From NCBI GenBank assembly GCA_009823505.1, contig VZQC01000355.1, forward strand, positions 1 to 64,000: a stretch of 64,000 nt of DNA. The letters run 5' to 3'. Shown piece by piece: positions 1 to 11,644 of this stretch. The notes under the pieces are model-generated. The model was not told the origin of the DNA. It searched no databases and saw nothing but the letters and a program-made list of their open reading frames with translations. The DNA is from Rhizomys pruinosus. Taxonomy: Eukaryota; Chordata; Mammalia; Rodentia; Spalacidae. Position numbers and translations under genes: made by a program. Position 1 is the stretch's first letter. Each line of letters opens with the position of its first letter.

Positions 1-1410
1 AAAACAGACCTGTTGACCAATGGACAAAACTGAAGATCCAAACCTGAGCACATACAATTTCAGCATCTTATATTTGACAAGGGGGCCAAGAAAGCCACAA
101 TGGAGAAAAGACAGCACTTCAGCAAGTGGTGTGGCAAAACTGGATTCCACTTGTGAAGAATGAAATAAAAACCACCTACCTCTCGCCCTGTACAAAAGTG
201 AACTCCAATGGATCAAAGACCTCCACGTGAAACCCCAAACCTTGAAGGTGATAAAAAAAAAGTTGGCAGCAGGCTACAAGACATAGGCAAGGAAAGACTT
301 CCTAAACCAGACAGCAGCTGCGCAAGAATTAGGTGCGAAATTGACCAAATGGGACCTCATTAAAACTCAAAGCTTTCGTAAATCAAGAACAATAAGAAGT
401 GAAGAGAATCCACAGAGTGGGAGGAAACCTCACTGCCAAACATCGACAAAGCATGATTTCCAGAATAATAAACTACTCAAAAAACCAAAGAACAAAGAAA
501 ACACATGACCCACTCAAGAGATGGAGCAAAGAAACTGAACAGAGACTTCCCACAGTGAGGAATTAGGATTTGAGAAACACCTAAGAAGTGTTCAACATCA
601 TCAATCATTAAGGAAATGCAATCAAAACCATTTTAAGATATCTCAATAAGACTGGCTAGGATCAAGAAAACAAATGATACCAAGTGCTGTGGGGAAAAAA
701 GGGGAACACTAATCCACTGCTGCGTGGGAATGTAAATTTGTACAGCCACTATGGGAAAGCAGTGTGGGAGAACCCTTGGAAGACTTGGAATGAACTTGCC
801 ACCTGAACCAGCCATACCACTCCTAGGCATGTACCCTCAAGACTCACCCCACACACAGAGATACATGCACGGCCAGTTTATTGCAGCTCTCTTCACATAG
901 CAAGGAGCTGGAACCAACCCAAATGCCCCTCAACTGATGAGTGGATGAGAAATCATGTGGTACATCTACAAATGGAGTAATATGCAGCAGTAAAGAAAGC
1001 GAATCATGAACTTTGCAGAAAAATGGCTGAGCTAGAGGACATCATGCTGAGATGGAGTAACACAGTCCCAGAAAAACAAACGAGAATGGTATCCCTCATC
1101 TGTGGATGCTGTGCCATTACCTAGTTGTAAGTATTTCTTGTGTACGGCCCCTCTGAGCTTTTGTCCAAAGCAGTTGGGCGTAATGCATTGCAAACAACAA
1201 CAACACACAACAGAAAGGACTGCATCAAAGAACTGACTGAAACAGTGAACTTCTGCTCAAAACAGTCAACTTCCTCATGGAGTATATTGAGAAAACTGAG
1301 AAGAGAGAGAAAGCTTGTTGCAGAATGCATAAGCTCTGGCGGGTGGGGAATGGGGGGAAAATGGGTCTAGATTTGTAAAAAATAAAATTAAATTATGTGA
1401 AAAAAAAAAT
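1..1410 (+). mobile_element. L1 (LINE-1) 3-prime end: ORF2 C-terminus, 3-prime UTR and poly(A)
   Basis: The opening bases match the C-terminal ORF2 region seen again at 32100-32300 and 33751-34250 in this window (the block encoding [16 protein letters not shown], then the stretch read on the minus strand as a CCA-rich 3-prime segment). The copy is full of indels and stops. A 3-prime UTR follows, with AATAAA at 1381-1386 and a short poly(A) at about 1400-1409. The element enters from outside the window, so its 5-prime end cannot be seen. It is dead as a coding sequence and lies in intron 1 of INTS9, in the same orientation as the gene. Confidence 0.85.
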
Positions 1411-1572
1411 CTTTAGGATGTCAAATTTTTGTTTATTTTTGTAAACACGTACTTTGTCCAGGGAATCTGTTGTGTTTTTGAAGTATTTTCCACAAAAAGT
1501 TCTTAGTATAAATAATGAAATATATTAATATTTTCTCCCAGGACCATGGTTTTATAAAGGTACTTTTAAAAA

Positions 1573-1872
1573 CTTTTTTTTTTTTTTTGTATTTTTGAGA
1601 CAGGGTCTCCCTTTAGTCCCAGCTGGCCTGAAGCTAGCTCTGTAGACCAGGCTGGCCTTGAACTCACAGAGATCTGCCTGCCTCTACCTCCTTAGTGCTG
1701 GGATTAAAGACCTGTGCCATCACACCTGACTTTTTTTGTCTTTTTGAGACAGGGTCTCCCTGTACCCCCAGCTGGCCTCGAACTCACTATGTAGACCAGA
1801 CTGGCTTTAAACTCACAGAGATCTGCCAGCCTCCCAAATGCTGGGATTAAAGACGTGCACCCCCATGCCCAA
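1573..1872 (-). mobile_element. Two tandem B1 SINEs
   Basis: Two copies head to tail, about 1573-1730 and 1731-1872. Each reads T-run, GAGACAGGGTCTCCCT, then GTAGACCAGGCTGG, then GTGCTGGGATTAAAG, which is B1 (7SL RNA-derived) in reverse orientation. Confidence 0.9.
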
Positions 1873-2187
1873 CAAAAAATTCTTTTTCCCCTTAAGATTC
1901 TTTCATATCACATTTCCTGTATCTTTAGAATTTTTTCACTCGTATTCCTGAAGGATTTTCAAGGAGGTCTTTATTATGAACTGAAGGCAAACTGAAGATG
2001 GAAATCTTACTGATTCCTGCAGTTATTGTGATACCCCCTGGGGCCTTCCTAAAGGATCAGTTGCTGTTTCAATTCTTCCCCCAACGTCTCCACAGTGTAC
2101 AGGGAACCTAAAGTGCTCTCCTTTACTAATCCTTAACTTGTTAACTGTTGTGACTGCTAAGAATTTTTCCAGTTAAAAAGCATTTCT

Positions 2188-2284
2188 GTGAGTTCAAGGC
2201 CACCCCTGGTCTACATAGTGACGTTACAGGACAGCTGGGCTACAGGAAAGACCCAGTCTCTAGAACAAAAAAACAAAAAAAAAT
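2188..2284 (+). mobile_element. Partial B1 SINE
   Basis: The 3-prime part of a B1 in sense orientation: GAGTTCAAGGCCA, CTACATAGTGA, GGACAGCTGGGCTACAGG, then a mixed A-rich tail. Confidence 0.75.
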
Positions 2285-3432
2285 AAAAAGAAAAGTATCA
2301 GGATCCGAAGCAATGTCATTCCACTTAGCTGTTGTCCTTATATGAATGCATGTGAATTAAAGGCTTAGTGTTAACTGTTAGAAATTTTCTCTTAATCAAA
2401 AGCTGCAAATCTGTTTCCCTGAAACTCTGAAGTCCCTAAAGGAATGTCAGCTCTTCTGGTCCATCCAAAAGCATATTCATTTAAAAATTTGAAATTAGTC
2501 TTTCTTTTCTTGCTGGTAGGAATTATATTGGACACCAATCCCTTAGGTAAAAACTTTCCACCTTGGAATTCTTAGGATTTAGGTAACCCTCTTATTACAG
2601 AGTGACTGGGACTCCATAATAACCATGCCATCTCTGCTTTATGGTTGGTTTTTGCCACTGTGCCAAACAACCTAAGAGAAACAGTTAAAAGGAGCAGAAA
2701 TCTGTTGGGCTCATAATTTCAGGGTTTCTGTCCAAGGCTGACTGGATCCATTGCTTTGGGCCTGAGGCCAGGTAGATCATAATGGCAGCGAGCTCTTGTG
2801 GCAGAGGCTGTTCTCCTCAAGGTGGCCAGAAAGAAGAGACAGGAGAGGGCTGGAGATAAAAGTATGTCTTTCCTCCAGTGACCTCTTCCTTTCTGCAAGG
2901 CCCCATCCCATCCAGTGATGCCATTAGATTACAACTGTGGAGTAATCCATGGGCAAAATTAGAATTGTCTTCATCTAGTCACCTCCCTGAAGCTGGACTG
3001 GGAACCATGTAGACCTTCAGAGCCTGATGCTGCATTAGTCTCTCCCTTGTTGACACTGACCCGCTAGCTACTTAGAACACTTACCATTCTATTAACCATT
3101 TTTCTTCTTTCTTGAGCTTTGCTGTTGCTGCCTTTTTTATTTTTTGTACATCACTTTTTTTATACTGATCTGGAAAAAGGTTACAGTTATACTCAAGATG
3201 AGTACTAAACCACATGGTAGTGCCAAACAACTGGAATAAATTCATGAGACAGTAAAAGGCACATCTGGATCCGATCAAGGCAGAGGGATCCTAAGATGCA
3301 CAGCAGGAGACACTCCTGCCACTTTGAAGCCAGGACTTCATCCCATTTGACCATAAGGAATGGCTTATTTTCTTGTGAACACATGTGGGGCTGTTTCAAC
3401 CGCCACTAGAAACCTCAGAAATGTTTTTATGT

Positions 3433-3434
<2 letters not shown>
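2285..3434. other. INTS9 intron 1, no recognised element
   Basis: Mixed-composition sequence in which I recognise no repeat, exon or RNA gene. The open frames on the minus strand at about 3081-3399 are short, overlap each other and look like chance. Confidence 0.5.

Positions 3435-3475
<41 letters not shown>
3435..3475 (+). repeat. (TG)n microsatellite
   Basis: About 20 uninterrupted TG dinucleotides. Confidence 0.97.
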
Positions 3476-3477
<2 letters not shown>

Positions 3478-4230
3478 AGATTTTAGTTGTTGTAAAAGTA
3501 AAAATAACACATAAACTTGGCTCAGGAGTAATCCCAACTTTCTATTGTCAGTGAGAAAAGTGTTTTTTTAATCACCATATAGGTTACATTAGTCTTCCAC
3601 TGGAGTGACTACACACACAGTCTCCAGTTTCCCTACTGCAGAAGAGTACAAGACAGGCTCCAGGGACAAAATTGGACTCTGGCTTCTCCTCATTGGTCAT
3701 TCCAGAGCATGGTTCCTTCCTGGCCTCTTCCCAAGCAGCCCTTAGTAAACAGAGCACTAAGAAAAGCTATAATAACTACCTCTCAACTCTCCTGTGTAAG
3801 AAGAGCCTTCCATGGGCTTGGAGCAAGAACCTGCACTCCAGAGGTGCCGTTCTGACAGGATTTTATGAAGAGAATAGGTTCTGGGATAAAATACTAAAAT
3901 GAAAATGAGAACCACTGGTCCCTATCTACAGCTGCAACTTAAGATCCTAAAGACATAGTCAGCGTGACAACTGTGGGGAAAGGCGCAGGAGGCATGAACA
4001 AAGGTGAAGGTGTTCATGGGTTAGTAATTCTGCCTGCTCAGCTTTACCTCTTGACCTTGCCCTGAGCAGCTGGTGCACAGGGAGACCCTGTGTCAAAGAA
4101 AAGGCCGGGGGTGGGATATTTTAATATAGGAACAAAGATTAGGAGAAAGGCACTCAGAAGAAAGTCAGACTTGGGTAGAGCTCTCCTCACCAGAGAGCTA
4201 CACTGCTGGTTTTTCCCCCACTTGTTTGTT
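3476..4230. other. INTS9 intron 1, no recognised element
   Basis: Non-repetitive intron. I see no coding signal beyond short chance frames. Confidence 0.5.
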
Positions 4231-4888
4231 TGTGGGTGTGGATGTGCATATGGGTGTGGGTGTAGATATGGGTGTGGGTGTGGATGTAGATATGAATGTG
4301 TGTGAGTGTGGGTATGGATGTGGGTGTGGATATGGCTGTGGATGTGGATATGGATGTGTGGATGTGGATGTGGGTATGGATGTGGGTGTGGATATGGATG
4401 TGGATATGGATGTGGGTGTGGGTATGGATGTAGATGTGGATATGGATGTGGGTGTGTATGTGGGTGTGGGTATGGATGTGGGTGTGGATATGGGTGTGGG
4501 TGAGCATGTGGGTGTGGGTGTGGATTTGGGTGTGGGTATGGATGTGGATGTGGGTGTGGATTTGGATGTGGATGTGGGTGTGGATATGGGTGTTGGGTGA
4601 GCATGTGGGTGTGGGTGTGGATATGGATGTGGGTATGGATATGGGCGTGGATGGTATGGGTGTGGGTGTGGATATGAGTGTGGGTGTGCATGTGCATATG
4701 GGTGTGGGTGTGGATATGGGTATGGATGTGGATATGGGTATGGATGTGGATGTGGGTGTGGATATGGGTGTGGGTGTGCATGTGGATGTGGATGTGCATA
4801 TGGGTGTGGATGTGGATATGGGTGTGGATATGGGTGTGGATATGGGTATGGATGTGGATGTGGGTGTGGGTGTTGATATGGGTGGTGG
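4231..4888 (+). repeat. G-rich hexanucleotide array (TGTGGG / TATGGG / TGTGGA)
   Basis: About 650 bases built from six-base steps of the form T(G/A)TGG(G/A), with rare slips such as TGTTGGG at about 4590. Because the period is six, several frames stay open on both strands and give low-complexity peptides: Val/Met/Gly/Asp or Trp/Val on the plus strand and His/Pro/Thr on the minus strand. These are not genes. The plus strand is almost free of C, so strand asymmetry is strong. Runs of GGG every 6-12 bases make G-quadruplex formation plausible; that last point is inference. Confidence 0.95.
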
Positions 4889-5009
4889 CATACATGTGGA
4901 GCTCACAGGACAACTCGGAAGTCAGTTCTCTCCTAGTATGTGGATTCTAGGGATCTAATGTAGGCCATCTGGTTTGACAGCAAGAGCTTTTACCAGCCGA
5001 TTCATGCTG

Positions 5010-5082
5010 GAATGGTCTTATGTAGCCCATGCTGACCTCAAATTCACAGCAGTCCTTCTGTCTTAGCTTCCTGAGTGCTGGG
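5010..5082 (-). mobile_element. Degenerate B1-like SINE fragment
   Basis: ATGTAGCCCATGCTGACCTCAAA, then CCTGAGTGCTGGGAT, resembles the left part of an old B1 read in reverse. Confidence 0.55.
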
Positions 5083-5230
5083 ATATTATTTTAATTACAT
5101 ATAATTGGTAATGTGCAAAAGAAGTAGTACTTAGGTACACGTGTGCTGTGGAAAAAACTAGAAGCTTGATGCCCTGTCTTGGCTGATGTTAAAAATCAGG
5201 AGATATTTGTAATCAAGAACAAACATCTCA

Positions 5231-5501
5231 GGGCTGGGGAGATGGTGCAGTGGGTAGGAGTGCAAGCATGAGGACCTGAGTTCAGTCCCTATCATCCATG
5301 TAAAAAGCCAGGTATGGCTTCTCATGCACTTACAACCCAGCACTTGAAGAGGCAGAAATGGGGGGAGCATTGAGGCTTGCTGGCCACCATCCCAGCTCCA
5401 GGTTCAGCAAGAGATGCTGTCTCAGAGGAGTGAAGTAGAAAGTGATCCAGCAGAACACCTGCCATCCTTCTTGGCTCCTATGAGTGTGCGCATGCATACA
5501 G

Positions 5502-5530
<29 letters not shown>
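5231..5530 (+). mobile_element. B4 SINE ending in a (CA)n tail
   Basis: Starts with an ID-like head (GGGCTGGGGAGATGG, GCAAGCATGAGGACCTGAGTT), continues into a B1-like body (CCCAGCACTTG, CTCCAGGTTCAGCAAGAGATGCTGTCTCA) and ends in a pure CA run at about 5501-5529. This head-plus-body layout is that of the rodent B4 family. Confidence 0.8.
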
Positions 5531-5532
<2 letters not shown>

Positions 5533-7005
5533 AGCACAGAGTATGTCAAGTTTGGCTATAGCAACACCTTCAACCAGGAGACAAAATTCCCATTCTCCTC
5601 TTCATTAGTGAAGGGAAGTGCTTTTGAGCCATCTGGGGAAAATAAGGATGAAGTTGAAGAGAAATCAAAATCATCGTAAAATTCGTTGCTGAAGAATTTT
5701 CAGAACATGAAGTCTTAGTCTCCACTTGGTTGTGTAACGTCCATTTTTGTAGAAGCTACAAGAAATAACTTTGAAAGGAAACAGGTCTTTAGCTGGAATA
5801 TGAAGCATATCCACCAGTGGCAGAAAATGACATCAGATAAGTTTGTAGTGACATTAGACAGAATGGCCTGTCAAACATATAGCCATGGTCCATCAGAGTG
5901 GCTTGGTTCCATTGTCAGTCACAAATGTGATTACTCCTATGTCCTCAGCCCATGGTACTGCGTCCTTTGAAGCTGTGAGCTACACGTTGCTACTTTAAAA
6001 GCCACTGTGTCTGTGTGGAAAGGGAAAAAGTATGAAGACTACAAGTCAGAGATTAGTCATGTATTTTTAGAGTGTTACACCTCAAGCTTGGTAAAGTTTA
6101 TCATTAATCACACTTTGATATTTTCCCACAAATTAAGGGCTTCACCAAAGTAGTCTCTTAGATTATGCCAATGAGACAAATGGAGGGAAAAAGGAAAACT
6201 CGGTGGGCATGTAGGCTGAGGGGTTAAGGACTGGAGCAGACTGATATATTCTTTTTACAGATGAAGTCACATAAACAAGTCTGAACTTTTCTCATCAACT
6301 CTAATTCACATTTATTGTGTGTGGTGCCAGGCACATACAGTCACCACCAACTTGACTTGTCCTCAGCCATAGTCAGCCATAGTTGTTTACTCTCAGCATT
6401 TCCTGTCGTTAGCTTCTGGCCAGTACTTTGGTTTAAAGAACCTCCTTTCATGGACATGCAAGACACAGAATTAGGTAAGCCAGAAGTAGATTCCTACATG
6501 CTAGTTAATCAGCTGTGTGTGCCAATTGCTCTTCAGCCCCAAAGTGCCTTTTCTATGTTCACCATGCATGCTATAGATTTTCTGCACAAGCGGAAAATTG
6601 TCCCTCCTATTTTCCCAGCTGTCTTGTCAGTTTGACAGTGAGTATGATTGACACACATAACAGCTTTCCTCAAAAATAGAGTCAGGATAAAAAGTAGAAG
6701 AAAGTAAAAGATTAACAAAATTGAAATGCATTTATAGAATTCTCTATTAAAGGGCCTGGCCCAAAACATCTTAGGAATAGTAATAATTCCAGATTTGGTC
6801 AGTTAGGTCCAGTGGAAACAAAGTGTACCCTCCCCTTTCCCTGCCACAACAAGAATCCCAGTGTCCTGTTAGACCACAGAGTGTCTCCTAGTAAGCCACT
6901 GCTGATGATGACAGTTAATGTTTTGTACTTAAATATGTTGGGGCAGAGGAATGCTTATAAGTCCTGGAGAGGGAAAAACAGGGGGAGGGGTGTTTGGTTT
7001 AAATG
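5531..7005. other. INTS9 intron 1; possible unidentified coding remnant at 5550-5675
   Basis: Mostly non-repetitive. From about 5550 one plus-strand frame reads YVKFGYSNTFNQETKFPF and continues for about 40 codons to a TAA at about 5673, with a coding-like mix of residues. I cannot assign it to a family and see neither splice borders nor a poly(A), so it is either an old processed pseudogene or chance. The frame at 6315-6635 is not convincing either. Confidence 0.3.
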
Positions 7006-7016
7006 ATGTAATTCCT

Positions 7017-7144
7017 GCTGGGCGTGGTGGTGGTGCGCGCCTTTAATCCTAGCACTCTGGAGGCAGAGGCAGGCGGATCTTTGTGAGTTCAAGGACAGCT
7101 GGGGCTACAGGGAGACCCTGTCTTGAAAAGACCCACCCCAAAAA
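7017..7144 (+). mobile_element. B1 SINE with 11-bp target-site duplication
   Basis: Begins GCTGGGCGTGGTGG with the pol III A-box region and ends GGAGACCCTGTCTTG plus an A-rich tail. It lacks part of the middle (from GAGTTCAAGG straight to ACAGCTGGGG). It is flanked by identical ATGTAATTCCT at 7006-7016 and 7145-7155. Confidence 0.92.
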
Positions 7145-7155
7145 ATGTAATTCCT

Positions 7156-7529
7156 TTTAGCCACTGTTACTGATGACAATGAATGTTTTGTACTTAAATA
7201 TGTTGGGGCAGAGTAAAGCTTATAAGCCCTGGTTAGCTACAATCCTATTATGGAGGGAGGGAGAAAGGAAATGACATAGGGTTGAAATGATGTGATTCCT
7301 TCCATCTTGTTCATTGTGAAAGGGAGAGAGGGAGGAACGATGGATAGATGGATATTTGGCTTGAAGTAATTCCTTACAGCTTGTTCATTGTGCAAGTTCT
7401 GACATTTTCAGAAACTCAGTTGTTAAGGAACACATTGGCAATGATATGTCTTGATGACAGGCTGTATAAAAGACTACAAAGTAATTGTTGACCCACTCGG
7501 TAGAGGGAATATAAAAAAACATTGTTGTA
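7156..7529. other. INTS9 intron 1 with short local duplication
   Basis: The stretch at about 7160-7235 repeats the one at about 6896-6975: ATGTTTTGTACTTAAATATG, TTGGGGCAGAG and GCTTATAAG occur in the same order, with scattered substitutions. No other element is recognised. Confidence 0.7.
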
Positions 7530-8060
7530 TTGAAGAAATCTTAAAAACGATTAAATTAAATCTCCTCATTTATCAGCTCAGAAATTTGGAGTTCTCAGAA
7601 TCTCGGCTTCCATTCGGGCCAGTACCACCTTAGAGACAGAGTTAGAGCTAATACTTTATGCCGAGGTCAAATGAGATATTGAATGCTGTGCTGCACAGAC
7701 CAACAATAAAAACAGATTGATTTTTCTAAAGCTAAATATAAATTTCCAGTCTGGAAAATGATTTAGTAGTTTTCTACAAAGTTAAACACATATTTACCCA
7801 ATAGTCCTTAAGTATCCAAATGACATTGTATGAAGTTGTATGCTCCTTCAAAGACCTGAATATAAATGTTTATAGCAGCTTTGTTTGTAATCGAAGGCAT
7901 GTAGACTTTTCCTTCCACAACACACTTAAGTGCAACCCAACTCTCCATCATTTTGTGAGGGCTTAAGCAAATTCTGGTGTATTCATGCAGTGAAATACTT
8001 CTAATCAATAAAAAGGAGCACGCTGTTGACACATGCGCTGAGGATGAATCCAAAGCACTG
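7530..8060 (+). mobile_element. Old L1-type (probable) repeat, copy 1 of 2
   Basis: Homologous over about 450 bases to 15525-15945, sharing TATGCTCCTTCAAAGACCTG, AGCAGCTTTGT and GCTTAAGCAAATTCTGGTG in the same order. The distal part (AATCAATAAAAAGGAGCACG and ACACATGCGCTGAGGATGAA) resembles the end of an ancient mammalian L1 ORF2. Both copies are heavily diverged. Confidence 0.6.
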
Positions 8061-8324
8061 TGATGGTAGTGATGAGATTTCCAGTTGCTCTGCGTGCTTG
8101 TCTGCACATGATGGTCTTTTTAATGTTGTCCCTTCTAATCAGAGTGCGGTAGTAACTCTGATTAGAGCATTCTTTGTCAGCATTATTTACCATTCAATGT
8201 CTTCTTTCCCAAATGCCTATCTCAGTTTTTGTCCATATTTTTGTGTTGTTTCTACCCTTGGTGGGTTGTAAAGGATGGTTAGGTAGTTGGTTGAATCAGG
8301 ATGTCAGTGAAGCCTAGACTGGCC

Positions 8325-8420
8325 AAAAATACTCTGTTGTAGCCTATGCTGTCCTTGAATTTGAGATCATCCTGCTAAACTCCCTAGTGCTTAGATTACA
8401 GGTGCTATCACACCTAGCTA
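8325..8420 (-). mobile_element. Degenerate B1-like SINE
   Basis: TGTAGCCTATGCTGTCCTTGAA, then CTAGTGCTTAGATTACAGGTG, then CACACCTAGCT: an old reverse-orientation 7SL-type SINE. Confidence 0.6.
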
Positions 8421-8790
8421 AGAGTTCAGTTTTTACTTTGTTAATATATATTAATTATACATAATGAGTTTCATTACATCATTTTCATACTTGTATATGA
8501 TATATTTTGATCATAATCACCCATCACCGTACCTTGTCCCCTCCTTTTTGATCCCCTTCTTCCCAGCCGTGGCCCCTTTTTGTGGGGATATGACCCAGTG
8601 AGTTTCATTAGGGTTGCTTATAAGAGCACAGGAGCATGGACCCCTTACAGTGACTACACCATAAAGAAAATATTCCTTCCTCCCCTAGCAACCATTAGCT
8701 TCAGGTAAATCCTCAAGGGAGCTCATGAGGCCTTCCCCCTCCATGACAGTAGTTTGGAGGGATACTAGTATAGACCTTGTTCAGGTAATT
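8421..8790 (-). mobile_element. L1 (Lx-like) 3-prime UTR fragment
   Basis: ATAATGAGTTTCATTACATC, TATATTTTGATCATAATCAC and CAGTGAGTTTCATTAGGG match the antisense 3-prime end of old murid Lx elements as I know them. No coding part remains. Confidence 0.7.
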
Positions 8791-8854
8791 TTTTTAATTT
8801 AATTTTTAAATTTAATTTTAGCTGATTAAAATTTAAATTTACTATACAAGCTCC

Positions 8855-8946
8855 TACTAGGAATGAAGGATGCAGCACTGTGGTAGTCTCTGTGTTTATC
8901 ATGGTTGTTGTCCTGGGTTTAATCCCTGCTATAAAAAAAAAAAAAA
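8855..8946 (+). mobile_element. Degenerate ID-like SINE
   Basis: A remnant of the tRNA-like body ending in CCTGGGTTTAATCCCTGC (degenerate B box) followed by about 14 A. Confidence 0.6.
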
Positions 8947-9237
8947 GAGCTTATATTGAGTTCAGTTATTGAGAAAATTTTGATTATCTTTGGAGGAGCT
9001 TGAGGTATATGAACCTACTTTTTCAACTAAACTTTGTGGAATCTAAATGTGGCTCAGGTTATTTCAGGTGGAGATTTAGCATGTGGGTTGAAATGTGCTG
9101 TGAGTATATAAGATAACAGATTTTGAAGACAGTATTTAAAATATAATAGAAAATGTCTCAGTATCTGTATGTTGATTATATATTGAAATGATACTAGAGG
9201 TGTATTGAATTGAATACAATAAAACCAATTTCATATT

Positions 9238-10265
9238 GTATTAGTCACTTTTCTGTTGCTATGATAGAACCACCACGACCAAGGGAACTTATAAAAGGAA
9301 GAGTTTGTTTGAACTTACAGCCCCAGGGGAATTAGAGTCCATCATAGCAAGGAGGCGTGGTGGCAGGAGGGGCTGGAGCAGGAACAGAGAGCTGAGGTTC
9401 ACATCTTCAAGCAGACACAGGAAGCAGAGAGAGAGACTGAAGACTGGCAAGGTTTTAAGAACTATCCAAGCCCGGCCGTAGATGTGTTTCCTCTATCATG
9501 GCTATACTTTCTAAGATCTCCCAAAAGAGTGCTACCAACTGGGACAAAATGTTTGAATACTTGGAGCCTATGGGGGACACTCTCATTCAAACCATCACAT
9601 TCCACTCCCTGGCCCCCATAGGCTCCTGACCATATAAAATACAAAATGCATTTAGTCCAACCTTAAAAGTCCCCATAGTCCTTACCAATCTCAATACTAT
9701 TCAAAAATCTACAGCCCAAAATCTCTTCTGAGAGTTGGGCCAATCTCTTAACTGTAAGCTTCTGTAAAATCAAAAGGCAAATTACATACTCCCAACATAC
9801 AGTGGAACTGAATACACATTCCCATTCCAAAAGGGAGGAATAGAGGCATAGTGAGGAAATACTGGACAAAAACAAGACCAAAAACCAGCAGGGCAAATAC
9901 CAAGTCCAGTAGCTCCATGTGCGACTTCTGGGACTTTACTTCCAAAAGGCTTGGATGGCTCAGCTCTTCCAGCTTTGTGTGCAACACTCATGTCTTTCTT
10001 GGGCTGGTACCACTACCTGTATGGAGCTCTCCTTGGCAAATATCTCACAGCTCTGGCATCTTGAATGTCTTCTTGGGGTCTCCATTGCCAACCAGGCTTC
10101 ACCTTCACAGCTTCATGAAATGGCCTATCAGGGAGAGAGGGAGAAGAAAAGAGGAGCACCAATGTAGTTCCACGTAAACCAAAACTGGGATTGTCTTTGC
10201 TTCTTTCTCCAAGGTCATATCCTGTTGGCTCTTCCTCATGAAGTTATGGCTGCATCAGTAGCTAG
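9238..10265 (-). mobile_element. Rodent LTR retroelement remnant: one LTR plus internal stretch
   Basis: On the minus strand a unit of about 362 bases begins TGTGATGGTTTGAATGAGA (at 9599) and ends AAAAGTGACTAATACA (at 9238), so it has TG...CA ends. Next to it, 9600-10265 resembles the non-coding internal region that accompanies this kind of LTR in rodents (read on the plus strand: CTTTAGTCCA-type blocks, ATAGTGAGGAAATACTGGAC, AACCAGCAGGGCAAA). I place it in the ERVL/MaLR-like group without naming a subfamily. The open frames inside are chance. Confidence 0.65.
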
Positions 10266-10422
10266 TATGACATCAAAGTGAAAATTGTGAGTCATTATCG
10301 CTATCTGTTAATACAAAGGAGATGTCCATCATGATCTTTTATGCCAAAGAAAGCAGCACAATCATTCACAGTATTAGGACTATTTATCATCAAAGTCAGT
10401 ATACAAAACTTTTCTCATTTTA

Positions 10423-10835
10423 GCTGGGTATGATGACTGATGTCTGTAATCTCAGCACGTGGGAGGCTGAAGCAGGAGGATTGCTATGAATTCAGGCCAG
10501 CCTAGGCTACAGAATGAGACCTTTAATGTTTTAAAATAAATTCAGATTTTTGCCAGGCATAGTAGTACATGCCTTTAGTTCCAATCCTTGAGAGGCAGAG
10601 GCAAGCACTTTATGCAAGTTTGAGACCAGCCAGGGCTACAATAGTGAGACAGTATTAAAAAAAAAAAATCTCCAAGTGTGGTGGCGCACACCTTTAATCC
10701 CAGCACTCAGAAGGCAGAGGCAGGCAAATCTCTGTGAATTCAAGGCCACCCTGATCTACATAGTGAGTTTCAGGACAGCTGGGGCTACAGGGAGACCCTG
10801 TCTCAAAAAGTCAAAAACAAAACAAAACAAAGAAA
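10423..10835 (+). mobile_element. Three B1-type SINEs in a row
   Basis: An old copy at about 10423-10540, a second at about 10548-10662 ending in 12 A, and a younger one at about 10671-10835 (GTGTGGTGGCGCACACC, GGGGCTACAGGGAGACCCTG, CAAAACAAAACAAAG tail). All are in sense orientation. Confidence 0.85.
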
Positions 10836-11224
10836 CAGATTTTTGTAGCATTTCAAGTTTTAGTGTCTTCAGATTCAGTATATTCAGTCTATGGTAAATT
10901 CAAAGACCAGGCAATGTAAATCCTCTCTGTGTTTCTCAGCTATCATTATCACCAGTTTTTCCATATGATAAAAATTTTAAGTTCTACTTTTAAAACCTTG
11001 AATGATAACTGCTAGTTTTAGTAACTATTTTCTGTTTCTGTTAACATTAAGTAGAATTTTAGAACTCATTTTAAAAATTTTTGGCACATTTCACTCTGTA
11101 AATGACATTGTTGTTATTTTACAAATTGTTCGTTGCTGGTATATTTAAGTTTAATGCATTGAATATTGTGTTCTGCAACCTTGAACTTTCTTAAGAGTTG
11201 AAATAGTTTGTATTCAGAATATCT
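10836..11224. other. INTS9 intron 1, no recognised element
   Basis: AT-rich intron with nothing I can name. Confidence 0.5.
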
Positions 11225-11470
11225 TCTTTTGTGTATGTGTGAATGCATGTTTGCATGTATGTGGGCACATGTGTGTGTTCAGGTACATGTGCATATGTGT
11301 GCATGTGGAGGCCCAGAGTTGATGTGCCCACTTAGTTTCTTGAGGCAGGGATCTCCTTGCTGAACCTGGAGCTCAGCCATTTTGACTAGCTAGCCAGCCT
11401 GCCCTGGAGATCCCATCTCTGCCTCCCAAGTGCTGAGATGACAGTGCTCTATCCGCTGCACCTTCTCCCC
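11225..11470 (-). mobile_element. B4-type SINE with variable GT-rich tail
   Basis: Reverse B4: a TG-rich tail (11230-11300), then GGCCCAGAGTTGATGTGCC, GAACCTGGAGCTCAGCCATT, CTAGCCAGCCTGCCC and GCTGCACCTTCTCCCCAAG at the ID-like head. Confidence 0.7.
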
Positions 11471-11644
11471 AAGCCCTGAAATGTGGTGTCGTGTGTGAAC
11501 AGCAGCTTCATCTTTGTATTTCTCATTACGTTATCTTTTATTTTTTCTTGTCTTGTATTTTGTGGTGTTTCCTGCATGGTGCTGACGCCAAGCAATTGTA
11601 GTGGCTGTCCTTGTTTTTTCTTGACTTTAAAGGAACTGCTTTGT

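Noticed and set aside
4044..4913. Long open frames (up to 289 codons) rich in His/Pro/Thr, or Trp/Val on the other strand
   Set aside because: They follow the six-base period of the repeat and stay open in several frames on both strands; no domain, start context or splice border.
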